Positions 1-10,208 of a DNA stretch of 64,000 bases are shown piece by piece (positions within the stretch are counted from its first letter, which is position 1; the number at the start of each line of letters is the position of its first letter). The translations under genes and the position numbers were made by a program. This stretch comes from a virus: the IMG/VR virus record IMGVR_UViG_3300025617_000013, positions 23,664 to 87,663 of that record; one strand, 5' to 3'. Under the pieces are notes generated by a model. It saw nothing but the letters and a program-made list of their open reading frames with translations, ran no database searches and was not told the origin of the DNA.

Positions 1-1
1 T

Positions 2-3000
2 GATACTGCTTCTGCAGAAATTATTAGATTAGGAGAAATATCAGATGATGCTTCTGATCTATACGGTTTAAAAATTTATAACGGCTCTGGTACCGGTAGT
101 GCTGATACGATAGCAATGTTCGGCCAACAGGGTAATAAAATCGGAGGTTGGGAAATAACCGACTCTCAGATAAGAACAGTACCTAGTTCTGGTTTTGGAG
201 GTTCTTACGGAGCTGATGAAACAGGACTTATAATACATTCAGATGGTAAGTTAGAATCTTCTAATTTTGTTACCAATGTTAAAGGGTGGAGAATAGATAC
301 CGCCGGTAATGGTTCTGCTGAATTTGAAAATATGAGAATACGTGGTACTTTAAGAACCACAGTATTTGAAAAAGAAAGTGTAAACGTAGTCGGAGGACAA
401 TTAATGGTTGCTAATGCAACTACTATTGAACCTCTACGAGATGCTGATGGAACTATTATAGCTGGTTCATCTTCGTATGCAGATACAGCTGTTACTTTTT
501 CTGTAGCTAATGTTTCTGGATTTGCAGAAGGAGAAATTATAAAAGCAAAATCAGTAGATGCAACAGGTTTTTCAGTAGAGTACTTCTACGTATCAGGTAG
601 CTCTAGATATTCAGAACATGGTAACTTATCCTACAATACAGGTTCCATAGACCCTGATGGATTAGCTGGAGAGATATACGTTGAAAGATCGTTTGGAGGA
701 GCACCAGCTGCTTCTTCATCTCTAACTACCCTATCTTCCGAAATACCAGATGATATAGTTACTACTATTGATGTAACTTCTGCTACAGGTATTACCACTC
801 AGAATATTTTAAAAATAGGTGATGAGAGGTTAAAAGTTACCGCTATCAACGGCACTACTTTTACTGTAATAAGAGGGTACCATGACACAGCTCCTAATTC
901 TCATATAAACGGTAGCACAGTCTTTTTAGTAAATACAGATAATGAATTTTTAGCAGGACTAGTATCCTCAGCTAAACCATACAATGAAGGTCAAGTATTA
1001 GTTTCTACCGGTGTATATAATCCTTCTGAAAATATATCTTCTGGGTATATCCTAATGAATGCTAATCCTAGAGATGTTTCTACTCCATATATGGATATAG
1101 TAGAAAGAACAGGATCAGGAGTATATGATTTAGAATTAAGATCTAGATTAGGTGACCTATCAGGTTTATCATCAGGCTACTTATACGGTAATAACGAACC
1201 AGGATTTGGTTTATATACTGAGAATGGATTCTTTAAAGGTGCTATTACTGCTGATACAGGATCTATAGCAGGTATACTTCATGTAGCAACAGTACAAGGA
1301 GGTTTAGAAACTGGACAGAAGATATCTATCGGTAGAGATGTTTCTGGTACCAATGATGGTATATATGTAAACAACAATAACTACTGGTACACAGACGGTG
1401 CTTGGAAAGTAGGCGGTGCAACTAATTTTATATCTCTAGATAATTTTACTGATGGTAATCTAGTAGTAAGAACTGAAACCTTTACTTTAGATACTCCTAA
1501 TATGATAATTTCTAGTTCCCTTAATAACGGAACTATGACATTAGGTGCTAATGCTGATACTATTACAGAAACAGCAGAAGCAGGTATATACATGGACGGT
1601 AACGGCAAGTTTAGAGTCGGAACCGGAACTACAGGCAACAATTACATATATTGGGATGGTAGTACTTTAAATATTAAAGGTGCTATCGATATAACAGGAG
1701 GTACGGGTGTTAATACAGACGAACTTAATGCTGCTACTAGCTCAGCCATAACTACAGCTAATGAATTTACTAATCAGTCTACAGCATCACTATCAGGTTC
1801 TATATCCGATGTAACAGATGAACTTGATGATAAAATATTTACTGACAGTACCGGTAGAGCAGTAAAAGCACCAACAGCTAACACAGAAGGATTATATTTA
1901 GCATCTACTAATATAGGATTCTATAAAGACGGAGAATGGAAAACCTACATGGATAATGAAGGGGATTTCTTTTTAACTGGATCGGCAGGAAATAAATTAG
2001 CATGGGATTCTTCAACAGGAGTCTTAGAAATAGCTGGTGCAATTAACATAACCGGAGGTAATGCAGCAACACAAGATTACGTAACTGGCAGTATTGACAG
2101 TATATCAGGTTCTTTAGCTAGCTCTATATCATCTTCTAATTCTGAATTATCTAGTTCTATTAGTTCTTCTAATGCTACACTAGTTAGTCAACTTAATGCA
2201 GTAGAATCTTTAGCGGAAGGAAAAACATCTATATTCAAACAAGCCACTGCTCCTGCTACTGAAAGTAGAATTAATGGAGATATGTGGATCGACTCTGACG
2301 ATCAAAACAGAGTATACATTTTTGATATAGGTACTGAAACCTGGGTAACTACACCAGACGGCACTTACGATCAAACAGACCTTATAAATCAAACATCTTC
2401 TTCTTTATCTGGCTCTATAGCTTTAGATATATTCACAGATGCAACCGGTAAATTAGTCAGAACACCAGATACTTCTTCAGCAGGACTTTACTTAGGAGAT
2501 ACTAACTTAGGGTTTTACGATGATGGTGAGTGGAAAACATACATGGCCAATAATGGTAATTTCTACCTAACAGGTAGTGATTCAAATTACCTATTTTGGG
2601 ATGGTACTAGTTTAAATATAGCAGGTTCAATAAATATTACTTCTGGAAATGCAGCAACAACAAGCTCAGTTTCAGATGCACAAATAGCAGCTCAGAATTT
2701 CGCAGCAACAGCTTCTGCTAATGCAGTAACAAGTGGTAGTAATGCAGCAGATGCAGCTTTAACCTCATCTATAGATTACGCTAATCAAGCTACTGCTTCT
2801 TTATCAGGCTCTATAGCAACAGATATTTCTGCTTCTAATCTAAATGTTAATCAAATATCAGCATCACAAGCATTAATAAATGACGGAGTAACAGGATTCT
2901 TAGACGGTAAGAACTCTGTATTTAGACAACAAACAGAACCTAGTTCAACTGGAAGAGTAGATGGTGATATTTGGATAGATACCAATAGTGATCCTGCAAA

Positions 3001-6000
3001 TAAAGTATACGTATGGGCAACTGATACATTTGTAGCAACACCAGACGGTACCTACGATCAATCAGGACTTATAAGTCAAACATCAGGTTCGATAGCTGCT
3101 GACATATTTACAGACTCTACTGGTAAATTAGTAAAAACACCTAATCTATCAGGAGCAGGTTTATTCTTAGGAGATTCTAACTTAGGATTTTACGGTGACG
3201 GTAAGTGGAAAACTTACATGGCTAACAACGGTAACTTCTTCCTTACAGGTAGTGATGGCGGTTTCCTAAAATGGCAAAACGGAGCACTTGAAATCAAAGG
3301 TTCTATTAATATAGTCGGTGGAAATGCTGCAACACAAGATTTCGTAAATTCAGCAACAGGCTCAATTTCAAGTTCTTTATCAAGCTCTATAAGTGATAGT
3401 TTTATAGCTAACTCATCTTCAGCTGCAAACGCTCAACAAACCGCTGTTATAGCATCCGGAGAAGCAGCATTAGCTGAACAAACAGCTTTAACCGCTTCTG
3501 CTTTAGCAACAACTGCTACAGAAAGAACAGTAGATGCAGATGGTAAAATAACATTTAATCCAACACCTTCAGGTACTGGATTATTTATGAGTGCTGATAA
3601 CTTAGGTTATTATGATACTAATACTTGGAAAACTTACATGTCTGCATCAGGTGATTTTTATCTTGCTGGAGACGGAAATAACGGACTTTCATGGGATGGT
3701 TCTGATTTAAGTATTGATGGTACGATAGTAGCTAGAGACGGTTCAATAGGAGGTATAACATTAGAAAGTAATAAACTATACAACGGAACAGGTACACACG
3801 GTAACTCTAATACAGGTTTCTATATAGATTCTTCTAGTAAGTTTTCATTAGGAGATAAATTAGTTTGGGACGGAACAACCCTTACAGTTTCAGGTAATAT
3901 AACAGTTACTAATTCAAATGATTTTGCTTCTCAAGCGGAGTTAGATGCAGCAACAGGCTCATTACAAAATAGTATAGACGGTATTAATAGTTCTACTAGC
4001 TCATTAGTAAATCCATCTTCTTATGCATTTGGAGGCGGTGGGTTTAGTTTAGGTAACGTACCAAGTCCTTCTGCCGGTCTACATTTAGGAGCAGATAAAT
4101 TAGGATACCACAATGGTACCTCTTGGCTAACTTACATGGATAACTCAGGACACTTCTTACTATCAGGTTCAGGAGATGATTCATTATCTTGGAATGGAGC
4201 TACTTTAAGAATAGGTTCACCAGGTGTAGGTCCTTCATTAGCATATCAATTTGTCGGATCTTTAGATACCAACGTATTTGATATATCTTCAAACTTAACA
4301 GTAACATCAGTAACATCACCAGTAGTTGGAGTCAAATTACGAACTCCTTCAGACGGATGGAATAATGGATTACACTCCAAAGCTCTTTTTGACAGACAAG
4401 ACGGAGGTATATTTGAATGGGATATTGTAGTAGGACCTCTTAACGCTAGAATGATGTTTGGTCTTTATAAGGAAAATCCATCATCCTTTTCTTACAGTCA
4501 GTTACCACATGCAATCTATATCGATACTTCAGGTAATATATCGATATACGAAAACGGAGGTAGCCCTTCAGGAATCTTAGCATCAAATGATTATACAGCA
4601 GATAACGACTATTCAGAAAATCAACAGTATAGGCTTAGAATTCAACCTCTACCGACAGGTGCAAGATATGAAATATTTAAAGATGGTGATTTCACAACAC
4701 CTCATTCTACCTATGATTCATCTGCAAATGGAGTTACAGAGAGATATCTAAGACCAGGTATTTCAGTATATGAATCTGATCCTAATGCCGGAGTTATAGT
4801 ACAAGCTATAGCTGGAGGTTCTAGTTTAGGAATAGCAACTAAAATATCAGGTAATACGATTCAAACAGGTGTATTAGAATCATCTAACTTATCTACTACT
4901 TTAGGTTCACAATTTAACTTAAATGACGGTACATTTAAATTAGGAGGTACTTCTTCACCTAAATTAAATTGGAACGGCAGTACATTATCAGTTGTTGGTA
5001 ATATAACAGTTACAAACCCTGATAGCTTTGCAACACCTGCAGAAAAGAATAAAGAAGACTTTAAGATTATTCTTTTAGCTACAGGTAGTATAGGTTCTAC
5101 CAATACAGACTCAGTAGCGTATCTAGCAAGTCAAGGATATACAGGTGGTAACGGCAGTACTCACTTCTACGATAATAATAATGACTCAGACGGCAACACC
5201 AACCCTGCTAATATTTCAGGATACGATACTCAAGACTACGATCTGTACATATTTGACTGTAGAAACTGGGCTATAAATGGTACAGAAATAAAGCTAGCTC
5301 TTGATTTATTTGATAACGGTAAATCGGTTCTTATAGCAGGTAATGATAACACAGTAGCAAACTATACAGGTTCTTATAATACAGAGTGGCCGATTAAAGC
5401 AACAGTAGCACGAAGCGGTACAGGCTGGATGGTAGGACCATCAGCTTCGGGTAAAGGTTTACCTGCTTCTCATCCTATACTAGCAGGCATATCAGGTAAT
5501 GTAGCAACTACAACTAGTGGTGATGGCGGTACAATAATCACACAGTTAAAAGCATTTCCTAAAGGTGGAACAGTAGTACAGCCATTTTCTATCACAGATG
5601 AAACAACATCTGTAACAAATACAAATGATGTATTTACAACTAGTGGAACTGGTCAAGGTATTACAAGTTTTATTGCCACTAACCCTAGAGGTGGTAGGAT
5701 GGTTAATCTTAACTTATTCGCTTTAAATACCACAGGTGGGTATAGATCTCTATCAGAACAAGCAGCTAAAAACTTAACAAGTTTCTTACTTAGAACAGAC
5801 CCTGCTATCGAAGCACACTATATGCAGGTTACTTCTATTACCGGTGAAATGGTAACAACAGGTAAGATTAATTCTTCTAACTTAAATGAAGGATCTGGTA
5901 CATACACTACTGCCGGTACATTATTTGATTTAGATAATGGCGCAATAAAAAGTAAATCTTTTGCAATCGATAGTTCAGGTAATGCATTCTTCAAAGGTAA

Positions 6001-8650
6001 TCTTTCAGGTGCTTCCGGTACATTCTCAGGAACATTGTCAGCTACAGCTGGTACTATTGGAGGTTGGACTTTAGGTAGTAATACTTTATCTAGTACTGGT
6101 ATTGCTGATACTTCCGGGTATACCACAGGAGGTATTACCTTAAATGCAAACGGTAACGGAAGTATACATAGTAAAAACTTCTATATAGATACATCAGGTG
6201 ATGCATTCTTTAGAGGAAGTTTGAGCGGTGCAGATATTACAGGAGCTACAGGTACTTTTGCCGGTCAAATAGAAGTTGGAGGTCAAAACCTAGATTCGGT
6301 AATCACTCAAACCTCTACAAATCAAAACTCATTATTCCCTAATCCTGACTTTGGAGAAATAGATCCTATATACACCTACAGACCATTTGGTGTATTTGCT
6401 ACATATGGAAGTAATGTACGAGAAAATATCAGCTATTCAGGCTCTAATGCGGAATCAGGAATATTAGAACTACAAAGTGATAGTGACACCTCTATAGGTA
6501 TGGCATTCTCAGCATTTACAGTAATACCTGGTCAAACATATAAGTTCTATATACGTATAGCTCATGAAGTTAATACGTCATCTAATGGAATGTATATTAG
6601 AGTTTATGAATCAACTAGCACATTAAGTTCAACTGAATTTTTTGTATCACAAAATGGTGCAAGTACAACCTGGGAAACCGGAGGTAAAGCTGGAACTGCT
6701 AGACCTCTTGAGAATAGAACTATAGATGGTGTAGCATCTTTTAGTGCTTTTGAAGACATTGCTTTCCATACTGATTATAAAATTTATCAATTTACTTATA
6801 CAGCAACTTCTACTGCTAAAGCAGCATCTGTAAATATTTTAAACTGGACTGGAGGCGGAACAAACGGACTATACGTATCTAGAATGTCTGTTATCCCGGT
6901 ATCACAAGATGTTTATACCGGTATCATAGGGGGTTGGACTATGGATAGCACAGGTATATTTGCCGGACCAAAAGATTCAAATGGATATGCAGACGCCGGC
7001 GGTATTACTCTATCGGCAGGTGGTTCTATACATGCCAAACAGTTCTACATAGATACCACAGGTGATGCATTCTTTAAAGGTACTTTAGCTATCGGTACAG
7101 GTAATAATATATTTAAAGCTACACCTGGTACAGGTATACAAGTTGGACATGCAACATTTGCATCTGCACCATTTAGAGTTACCGAAGCAGGATCAGTATC
7201 AGCAACCTTAGGAAATATAGGGAACTGGATTATTAGTTCTGGTGAATTGAGAGACAGTACTGGAAGAATTGAATTAGATCCTACAGATAGAGCTATTAGG
7301 ATAAATGACAGTGGCGGTACTAATAGAGTAGAGATAAGCTCAGAGAATCTAAGCGCAGTATCCCCTACTAGAGCATTAGATGCAGGGTATGCTACTTTTG
7401 AAACCAGCATGTATACTAGAAGAGATTCTTCCTCTGTCGCAGCAACCGTTGCTTTTGATCAATCTAGTACAACTACTGTAAACCAGAAACTCTTCCAATT
7501 GGCTCAGTATACATCTTGGGGACCAGGTTATAGCGGTAGAGATATAAGTGCTTACAAATATACATCTGGATATACACACAGCGGTGGAGATCTACCTGTC
7601 ATTCTTCCTATCGCAAGTAACCCAAGCACAGGTAGACTAACTGTACAAGTACCAGACCTATCAGACACTGGATATCCGACTAACACTTGGTACGATAAGT
7701 TTTCTGCAGCTTTTCTCCAACCAAACCAGATGAATCTAAAGTACGTTCTTCAAAGAGAAGAATCAGGAGGAACAAGCGGTCCTGCCTACTGGGCAGACGT
7801 ATATGGTACTTTTACTTCAGTTAAGCTAGCTGAAACATTTACACCTAATTATGTTGGAGTAGGTAAAAATGACCTAAGACCTTTATCCCCAGGATCCTCA
7901 ACATATGTAGGCTACGCATATTATTCATCAGATGAGAATGACTGGAATTGGAATGCTACTACTATAAGCAGAACATTCACGAATTTAACTGCAGGTACGT
8001 ATAGATTAGGGGTAAAGTATGAGTTAGACTATAGTTTAAACCTAAACCTTACACAAGGTAATAACACTACAGGAGCATCAACGTATTCGCCTGCAATTTC
8101 TATAGATTTAAGACTGTATGAATTTCACGCAGAAAACACCCCAGTAACCTTCGGAACTTTCTCTCAAAAAGTAAACGTTGGATTAAACGGAGTACAGGTA
8201 TCCGGTGTTTCCGGATCTGTAGTACTAGGAGAGGTAAATGATACCGGAGTAGCTTCAATTTACGGAGATGCATTAATTACCGGTAAACTTACTGCTAATA
8301 CTACTGCATTCTCGGATGTAAGGTTAAAAGACAATATACAAGATATAGAGAACCCTCTAGAATTAATTGGTGGTCTACAACCTCGTTCATTCAATTGGAA
8401 CCGTACTGTTAACCCATATGAAACTAGAGGTAACTCGTACGGATTTATTGCACAAGAAATAACAGGCAGTTTACCTGAATTAGTAGGTGTTGAATTAAGA
8501 GAGGTAGGGCATACACGTAACTTACTTACCTTAGATCAAATGCCAATTATAGCTCTAAATACAGCAGGAATAAAGGCTCTTTTAGAGAAAGTAGAAAGTC
8601 TAGAAACGAAAGTGCAACAGTTAGAAACTGAAGCAAGCGGCTCACAATAA
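2..8650 (+). CDS. Giant repetitive tail-fibre-like protein with C-terminal S74 chaperone (5' truncated)
   Basis: The frame is open from the first bases of the window, so the true start lies upstream; about 2882 residues are visible. It is rich in Ser, Thr, Gly and Asn and built from beta-type repeats. A module containing WKTYM..xGxFxLTG recurs at least five times (near nt 1943, 2533, 3208, 3632 and 4130), and a GDxWID...TPDGTYDQ module occurs twice (near 2270 and 2960). A distinct alpha/beta-looking insert lies at about nt 5055-5800 (KIILLATGS... DYDLYIFDCRNW... GKSVLIAGN), perhaps amidotransferase/flavodoxin-like. The C-terminus has FSDVRLKDNIQ, YGFIAQEI and a final coiled coil. These are hallmarks of the peptidase S74 intramolecular chaperone of phage fibres, which trimerises the shaft and cuts itself off before the Ser of SDxRLK. 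Likely a long fibre or tip protein acting in adsorption. The role is inferred; the S74 domain is secure. Confidence 0.85.
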   Translation, partial: DTASAEIIRLGEISDDASDLYGLKIYNGSGTGSADTIAMFGQQGNKIGGWEITDSQIRTVPSSGFGGSYGADETGLIIHSDGKLESSNFVTNVKGWRIDTAGNGSAEFENMRIRGTLRTTVFEKESVNVVGGQLMVANATTIEPLRDADGTIIAGSSSYADTAVTFSVANVSGFAEGEIIKAKSVDATGFSVEYFYVSGSSRYSEHGNLSYNTGSIDPDGLAGEIYVERSFGGAPAASSSLTTLSSEIPDDIVTTIDVTSATGITTQNILKIGDERLKVTAINGTTFTVIRGYHDTAPNSHINGSTVFLVNTDNEFLAGLVSSAKPYNEGQVLVSTGVYNPSENISSGYILMNANPRDVSTPYMDIVERTGSGVYDLELRSRLGDLSGLSSGYLYGNNEPGFGLYTENGFFKGAITADTGSIAGILHVATVQGGLETGQKISIGRDVSGTNDGIYVNNNNYWYTDGAWKVGGATNFISLDNFTDGNLVVRTETFTLDTPNMIISSSLNNGTMTLGANADTITETAEAGIYMDGNGKFRVGTGTTGNNYIYWDGSTLNIKGAIDITGGTGVNTDELNAATSSAITTANEFTNQSTASLSGSISDVTDELDDKIFTDSTGRAVKAPTANTEGLYLASTNIGFYKDGEWKTYMDNEGDFFLTGSAGNKLAWDSSTGVLEIAGAINITGGNAATQDYVTGSIDSISGSLASSISSSNSELSSSISSSNATLVSQLNAVESLAEGKTSIFKQATAPATESRINGDMWIDSDDQNRVYIFDIGTETWVTTPDGTYDQTDLINQTSSSLSGSIALDIFTDATGKLVRTPDTSSAGLYLGDTNLGFYDDGEWKTYMANNGNFYLTGSDSNYLFWDGTSLNIAGSINITSGNAATTSSVSDAQIAAQNFAATASANAVTSGSNAADAALTSSIDYANQATASLSGSIATDISASNLNVNQISASQALINDGVTGFLDGKNSVFRQQTEPSSTGRVDGDIWIDTNSDPANKVYVWATDTFVATPDGTYDQSGLISQTSGSIAADIFTDSTGKLVKTPNLSGAGLFLGDSNLGFYGDGKWKTYMANNGNFFLTGSDGGFLKWQNGALEIKGSINIVGGNAATQDFVNSATGSISSSLSSSISDSFIANSSSAANAQQTAVIASGEAALAEQTALTASALATTATERTVDADGKITFNPTPSGTGLFMSADNLGYYDTNTWKTYMSASGDFYLAGDGNNGLSWDGSDLSIDGTIVARDGSIGGITLESNKLYNGTGTHGNSNTGFYIDSSSKFSLGDKLVWDGTTLTVSGNITVTNSNDFASQAELDAATGSLQNSIDGINSSTSSLVNPSSYAFGGGGFSLGNVPSPSAGLHLGADKLGYHNGTSWLTYMDNSGHFLLSGSGDDSLSWNGATLRIGSPGVGPSLAYQFVGSLDTNVFDISSNLTVTSVTSPVVGVKLRTPSDGWNNGLHSKALFDRQDGGIFEWDIVVGPLNARMMFGLYKENPSSFSYSQLPHAIYIDTSGNISIYENGGSPSGILASNDYTADNDYSENQQYRLRIQPLPTGARYEIFKDGDFTTPHSTYDSSANGVTERYLRPGISVYESDPNAGVIVQAIAGGSSLGIATKISGNTIQTGVLESSNLSTTLGSQFNLNDGTFKLGGTSSPKLNWNGSTLSVVGNITVTNPDSFATPAEKNKEDFKIILLATGSIGSTNTDSVAYLASQGYTGGNGSTHFYDNNNDSDGNTNPANISGYDTQDYDLYIFDCRNWAINGTEIKLALDLFDNGKSVLIAGNDNTVANYTGSYNTEWPIKATVARSGTGWMVGPSASGKGLPASHPILAGISGNVATTTSGDGGTIITQLKAFPKGGTVVQPFSITDETTSVTNTNDVFTTSGTGQGITSFIATNPRGGRMVNLNLFALNTTGGYRSLSEQAAKNLTSFLLRTDPAIEAHYMQVTSITGEMVTTGKINSSNLNEGSGTYTTAGTLFDLDNGAIKSKSFAIDSSGNAFFKGNLSGASGTFSGTLSATAGTIGGWTLGSNTLSSTGIADTSGYTTGGITLNANGNGSIHSKNFYIDTSGDAFFRGSLSGADITGATGTFAGQIEVGGQNLDSVITQTSTNQNSLFPNPDFGEIDPIYTYRPFGVFATYGSNVRENISYSGSNAESGILELQSDSDTSIGMAFSAFTVIPGQTYKFYIRIAHEVNTSSNGMYIRVYESTSTLSSTEFFVSQNGASTTWETGGKAGTARPLENRTIDGVASFSAFEDIAFHTDYKIYQFTYTATSTAKAASVNILNWTGGGTNGLYVSRMSVIPVSQDVYTGIIGGWTMDSTGIFAGPKDSNGYADAGGITLSAGGSIHAKQFYIDTTGDAFFKGTLAIGTGNNIFKATPGTGIQVGHATFASAPFRVTEAGSVSATLGNIGNWIISSGELRDSTGRIELDPTDRAIRINDSGGTNRVEISSENLSAVSPTRALDAGYATFETSMYTRRDSSSVAATVAFDQSSTTTVNQKLFQLAQYTSWGPGYSGRDISAYKYTSGYTHSGGDLPVILPIASNPSTGRLTVQVPDLSDTGYPTNTWYDKFSAAFLQPNQMNLKYVLQREESGGTSGPAYWADVYGTFTSVKLAETFTPNYVGVGKNDLRPLSPGSSTYVGYAYYSSDENDWNWNATTISRTFTNLTAGTYRLGVKYELDYSLNLNLTQGNNTTGASTYSPAISIDLRLYEFHAENTPVTFGTFSQKVNVGLNGVQVSGVSGSVVLGEVNDTGVASIYGDALITGKLTANTTAFSDVRLKDNIQDIENPLELIGGLQPRSFNWNRTVNPYETRGNSYGFIAQEITGSLPELVGVELREVGHTRNLLTLDQMPIIALNTAGIKALLEKVESLETKVQQLETEASGSQ

Positions 8651-8658
8651 TAGAGAAT

Positions 8659-9684
8659 ATGAAAATCTTACAAACATTAGCGACAGAATATTTAGAAGAT
8701 ACTCCCTATAGAGAGTATACTCAAAAACTACTCTACCATTTAGTAAGTGCATTAAGTATACGTCAAGCTTACGGTAAAGACCAAGAGTTTATATTGATAA
8801 CTGATACTCAAGGAAAAAGTATAATTGAAGATTTAGGTATATTTCCCTATACTACTATTACTACAGATCTAGATAATTGGCCTTATGCTAGACCATTTAG
8901 AAAGGTTGGATACAAGTTATACGGATTTGAACTTTACCCTGATGATGATATAATACATTTTGATAATGATGTTTTCATAAAAAATACTTTACCAGAATTT
9001 ACTGATGTACTAGTACAAGGACATGAAGGTAATTTCCTTGAAATGCTTTGGGACGATTCAGACTATGTCTACGAAGGATGGGTATACCCACCTGCTGCAA
9101 TGTCAGGCAGTGAGCATAAATTAACCAACAACTATAACCCTGGAGTATTAGGATTTAAAGCTAATAGTAGTATTAGAGAGCAGTTTGTTAACGACTACAA
9201 CCAATATCTAAACACAAACACACTTAACCTCTTACAATTAAAAGAAGACAATCCCGCTCAATTTAACTCAATTTCAGGAGAAGAACACCAGTGGATAAAT
9301 ACAGCTTTAGAAGAATCATACCTATACCATTTATGTCAGGATAATGGTGTTAATGTTGTAGAAGCCCTAAACCCAGAAGTAGTTCCAACACCTTTAAAGT
9401 ACGTCCGTGAAGAACGTAAACAAGGAGAGTTTATAGTTAGGCTTACAGAAAGACACTATGACTACTGGCAAGAGTTAGGGTATATACATCCATTTAATCG
9501 TAAAAGAAAACAAAAATCATTTATGGTGGATTTATTAGGAAATATAGAGACAGACCCAGTTGCTACTTTTATTCCTAATATGACCGAAGAAATAACTACC
9601 TTCTTAAAAAAGAGATACGGTACGTCTGAAAATCCTTCTAATGAAGAAATCGCAATGTGCCTTAAGAAAATCTGCTTACAGTAA
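8659..9684 (+). CDS. Glycosyltransferase-like protein (DUF6734-like, GT-A fold)
   Basis: 341 residues. The N-terminal half has YHLVSALSIRQAYG, FILITDTQGK and, near residues 98-106, IIHFDNDVF. This is a DxD-type motif on a strand, as in GT-A glycosyltransferases that bind a nucleotide sugar through a divalent metal. The arrangement (hydrophobic strand, LxTD, aromatic stretch, hFDxDVF) matches my memory of DUF6734 proteins, which are common in Bacteroidetes; no search was possible. It starts 8 nt after the giant fibre gene and is probably co-transcribed with it. It might glycosylate the fibre or alter host surface glycans. No signal peptide or membrane segment is seen, so it should act in the cytoplasm. 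The fold is moderately sure; the substrate is unknown. Confidence 0.6.
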   Translation: MKILQTLATEYLEDTPYREYTQKLLYHLVSALSIRQAYGKDQEFILITDTQGKSIIEDLGIFPYTTITTDLDNWPYARPFRKVGYKLYGFELYPDDDIIHFDNDVFIKNTLPEFTDVLVQGHEGNFLEMLWDDSDYVYEGWVYPPAAMSGSEHKLTNNYNPGVLGFKANSSIREQFVNDYNQYLNTNTLNLLQLKEDNPAQFNSISGEEHQWINTALEESYLYHLCQDNGVNVVEALNPEVVPTPLKYVREERKQGEFIVRLTERHYDYWQELGYIHPFNRKRKQKSFMVDLLGNIETDPVATFIPNMTEEITTFLKKRYGTSENPSNEEIAMCLKKICLQ

Positions 9685-9691
9685 GTAGTAG

Positions 9692-9720
9692 TTGCTTTTC
9701 TGGAATTAATTTCTTAAATT
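9692..9720 (+). promoter_or_regulatory. Sigma70-like promoter before GIY-YIG-like gene
   Basis: TTGCTT (9692-9697) and TAAATT (9715-9720) are separated by 17 nt in the 44-nt gap. The -10 ends 8 nt before the ATG, so a transcript would be almost leaderless. It is weaker than the two other sites of this kind, but spacing and -35 TTG agree. Confidence 0.4.
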
Positions 9721-9728
9721 TATTAACT

Positions 9729-10208
9729 ATGGTAACAGTACCCGGATGGACATATAAAGGACATCTCATAACAGATATTGCCGACATGCCAGAAGGTACG
9801 TACGGCTTTATATACGAGACATTTCATAAACCTACAGGTCAAAAGTACTTAGGTAAAAAAGTACTATACTTTGAACGTAATAAAAGATTAGGTAAAAGAG
9901 CCTTAGAAGCTTTGAGAGAAGAAAGAAAAGCTAAAGGTATAGGAGGTAGAGTTCCTCTTAAACAAAAAGTAATAACAGAATCAGACTGGAAAGATTACTA
10001 CGGATCTCATAAAGATATACTTAAATTAGTAAAAGAAGATGGACCTACAAATTTTCAGAGAAAAATTCTTTGCTACGTTCCTAATAAGAAGCTACTAACA
10101 TATTATGAATGTAAATACCTATTTATAAATGAAGTACTAGAAAACCGTGATAACTATATTAACGATAATATTCTAGGAAAATTTTATAGAAAAGACTTCG
10201 ACTTATGA
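9729..10208 (+). CDS. GIY-YIG-like putative endonuclease
   Basis: 159 residues, basic. The early segment YGFIYETFHKPTGQKYLGKK (about residues 25-45) follows the GIY...YIG spacing of the nuclease family, with FIY and YLG as variant motifs. It is followed by WKDYYGSH, GPTNFQRKIL and LTYYECKYLF. This order (Y...GK, W..YYGS, G..NF.R.IL, YE.K.LF) recurs in small phage proteins classed as putative homing or Seg-like nucleases. It may instead be a degenerate, non-catalytic relative. The ATG lies 4 nt after a sigma70-like promoter and the gene overlaps the next start by 4 nt, suggesting translational coupling. Confidence 0.5.
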   Translation: MVTVPGWTYKGHLITDIADMPEGTYGFIYETFHKPTGQKYLGKKVLYFERNKRLGKRALEALREERKAKGIGGRVPLKQKVITESDWKDYYGSHKDILKLVKEDGPTNFQRKILCYVPNKKLLTYYECKYLFINEVLENRDNYINDNILGKFYRKDFDL

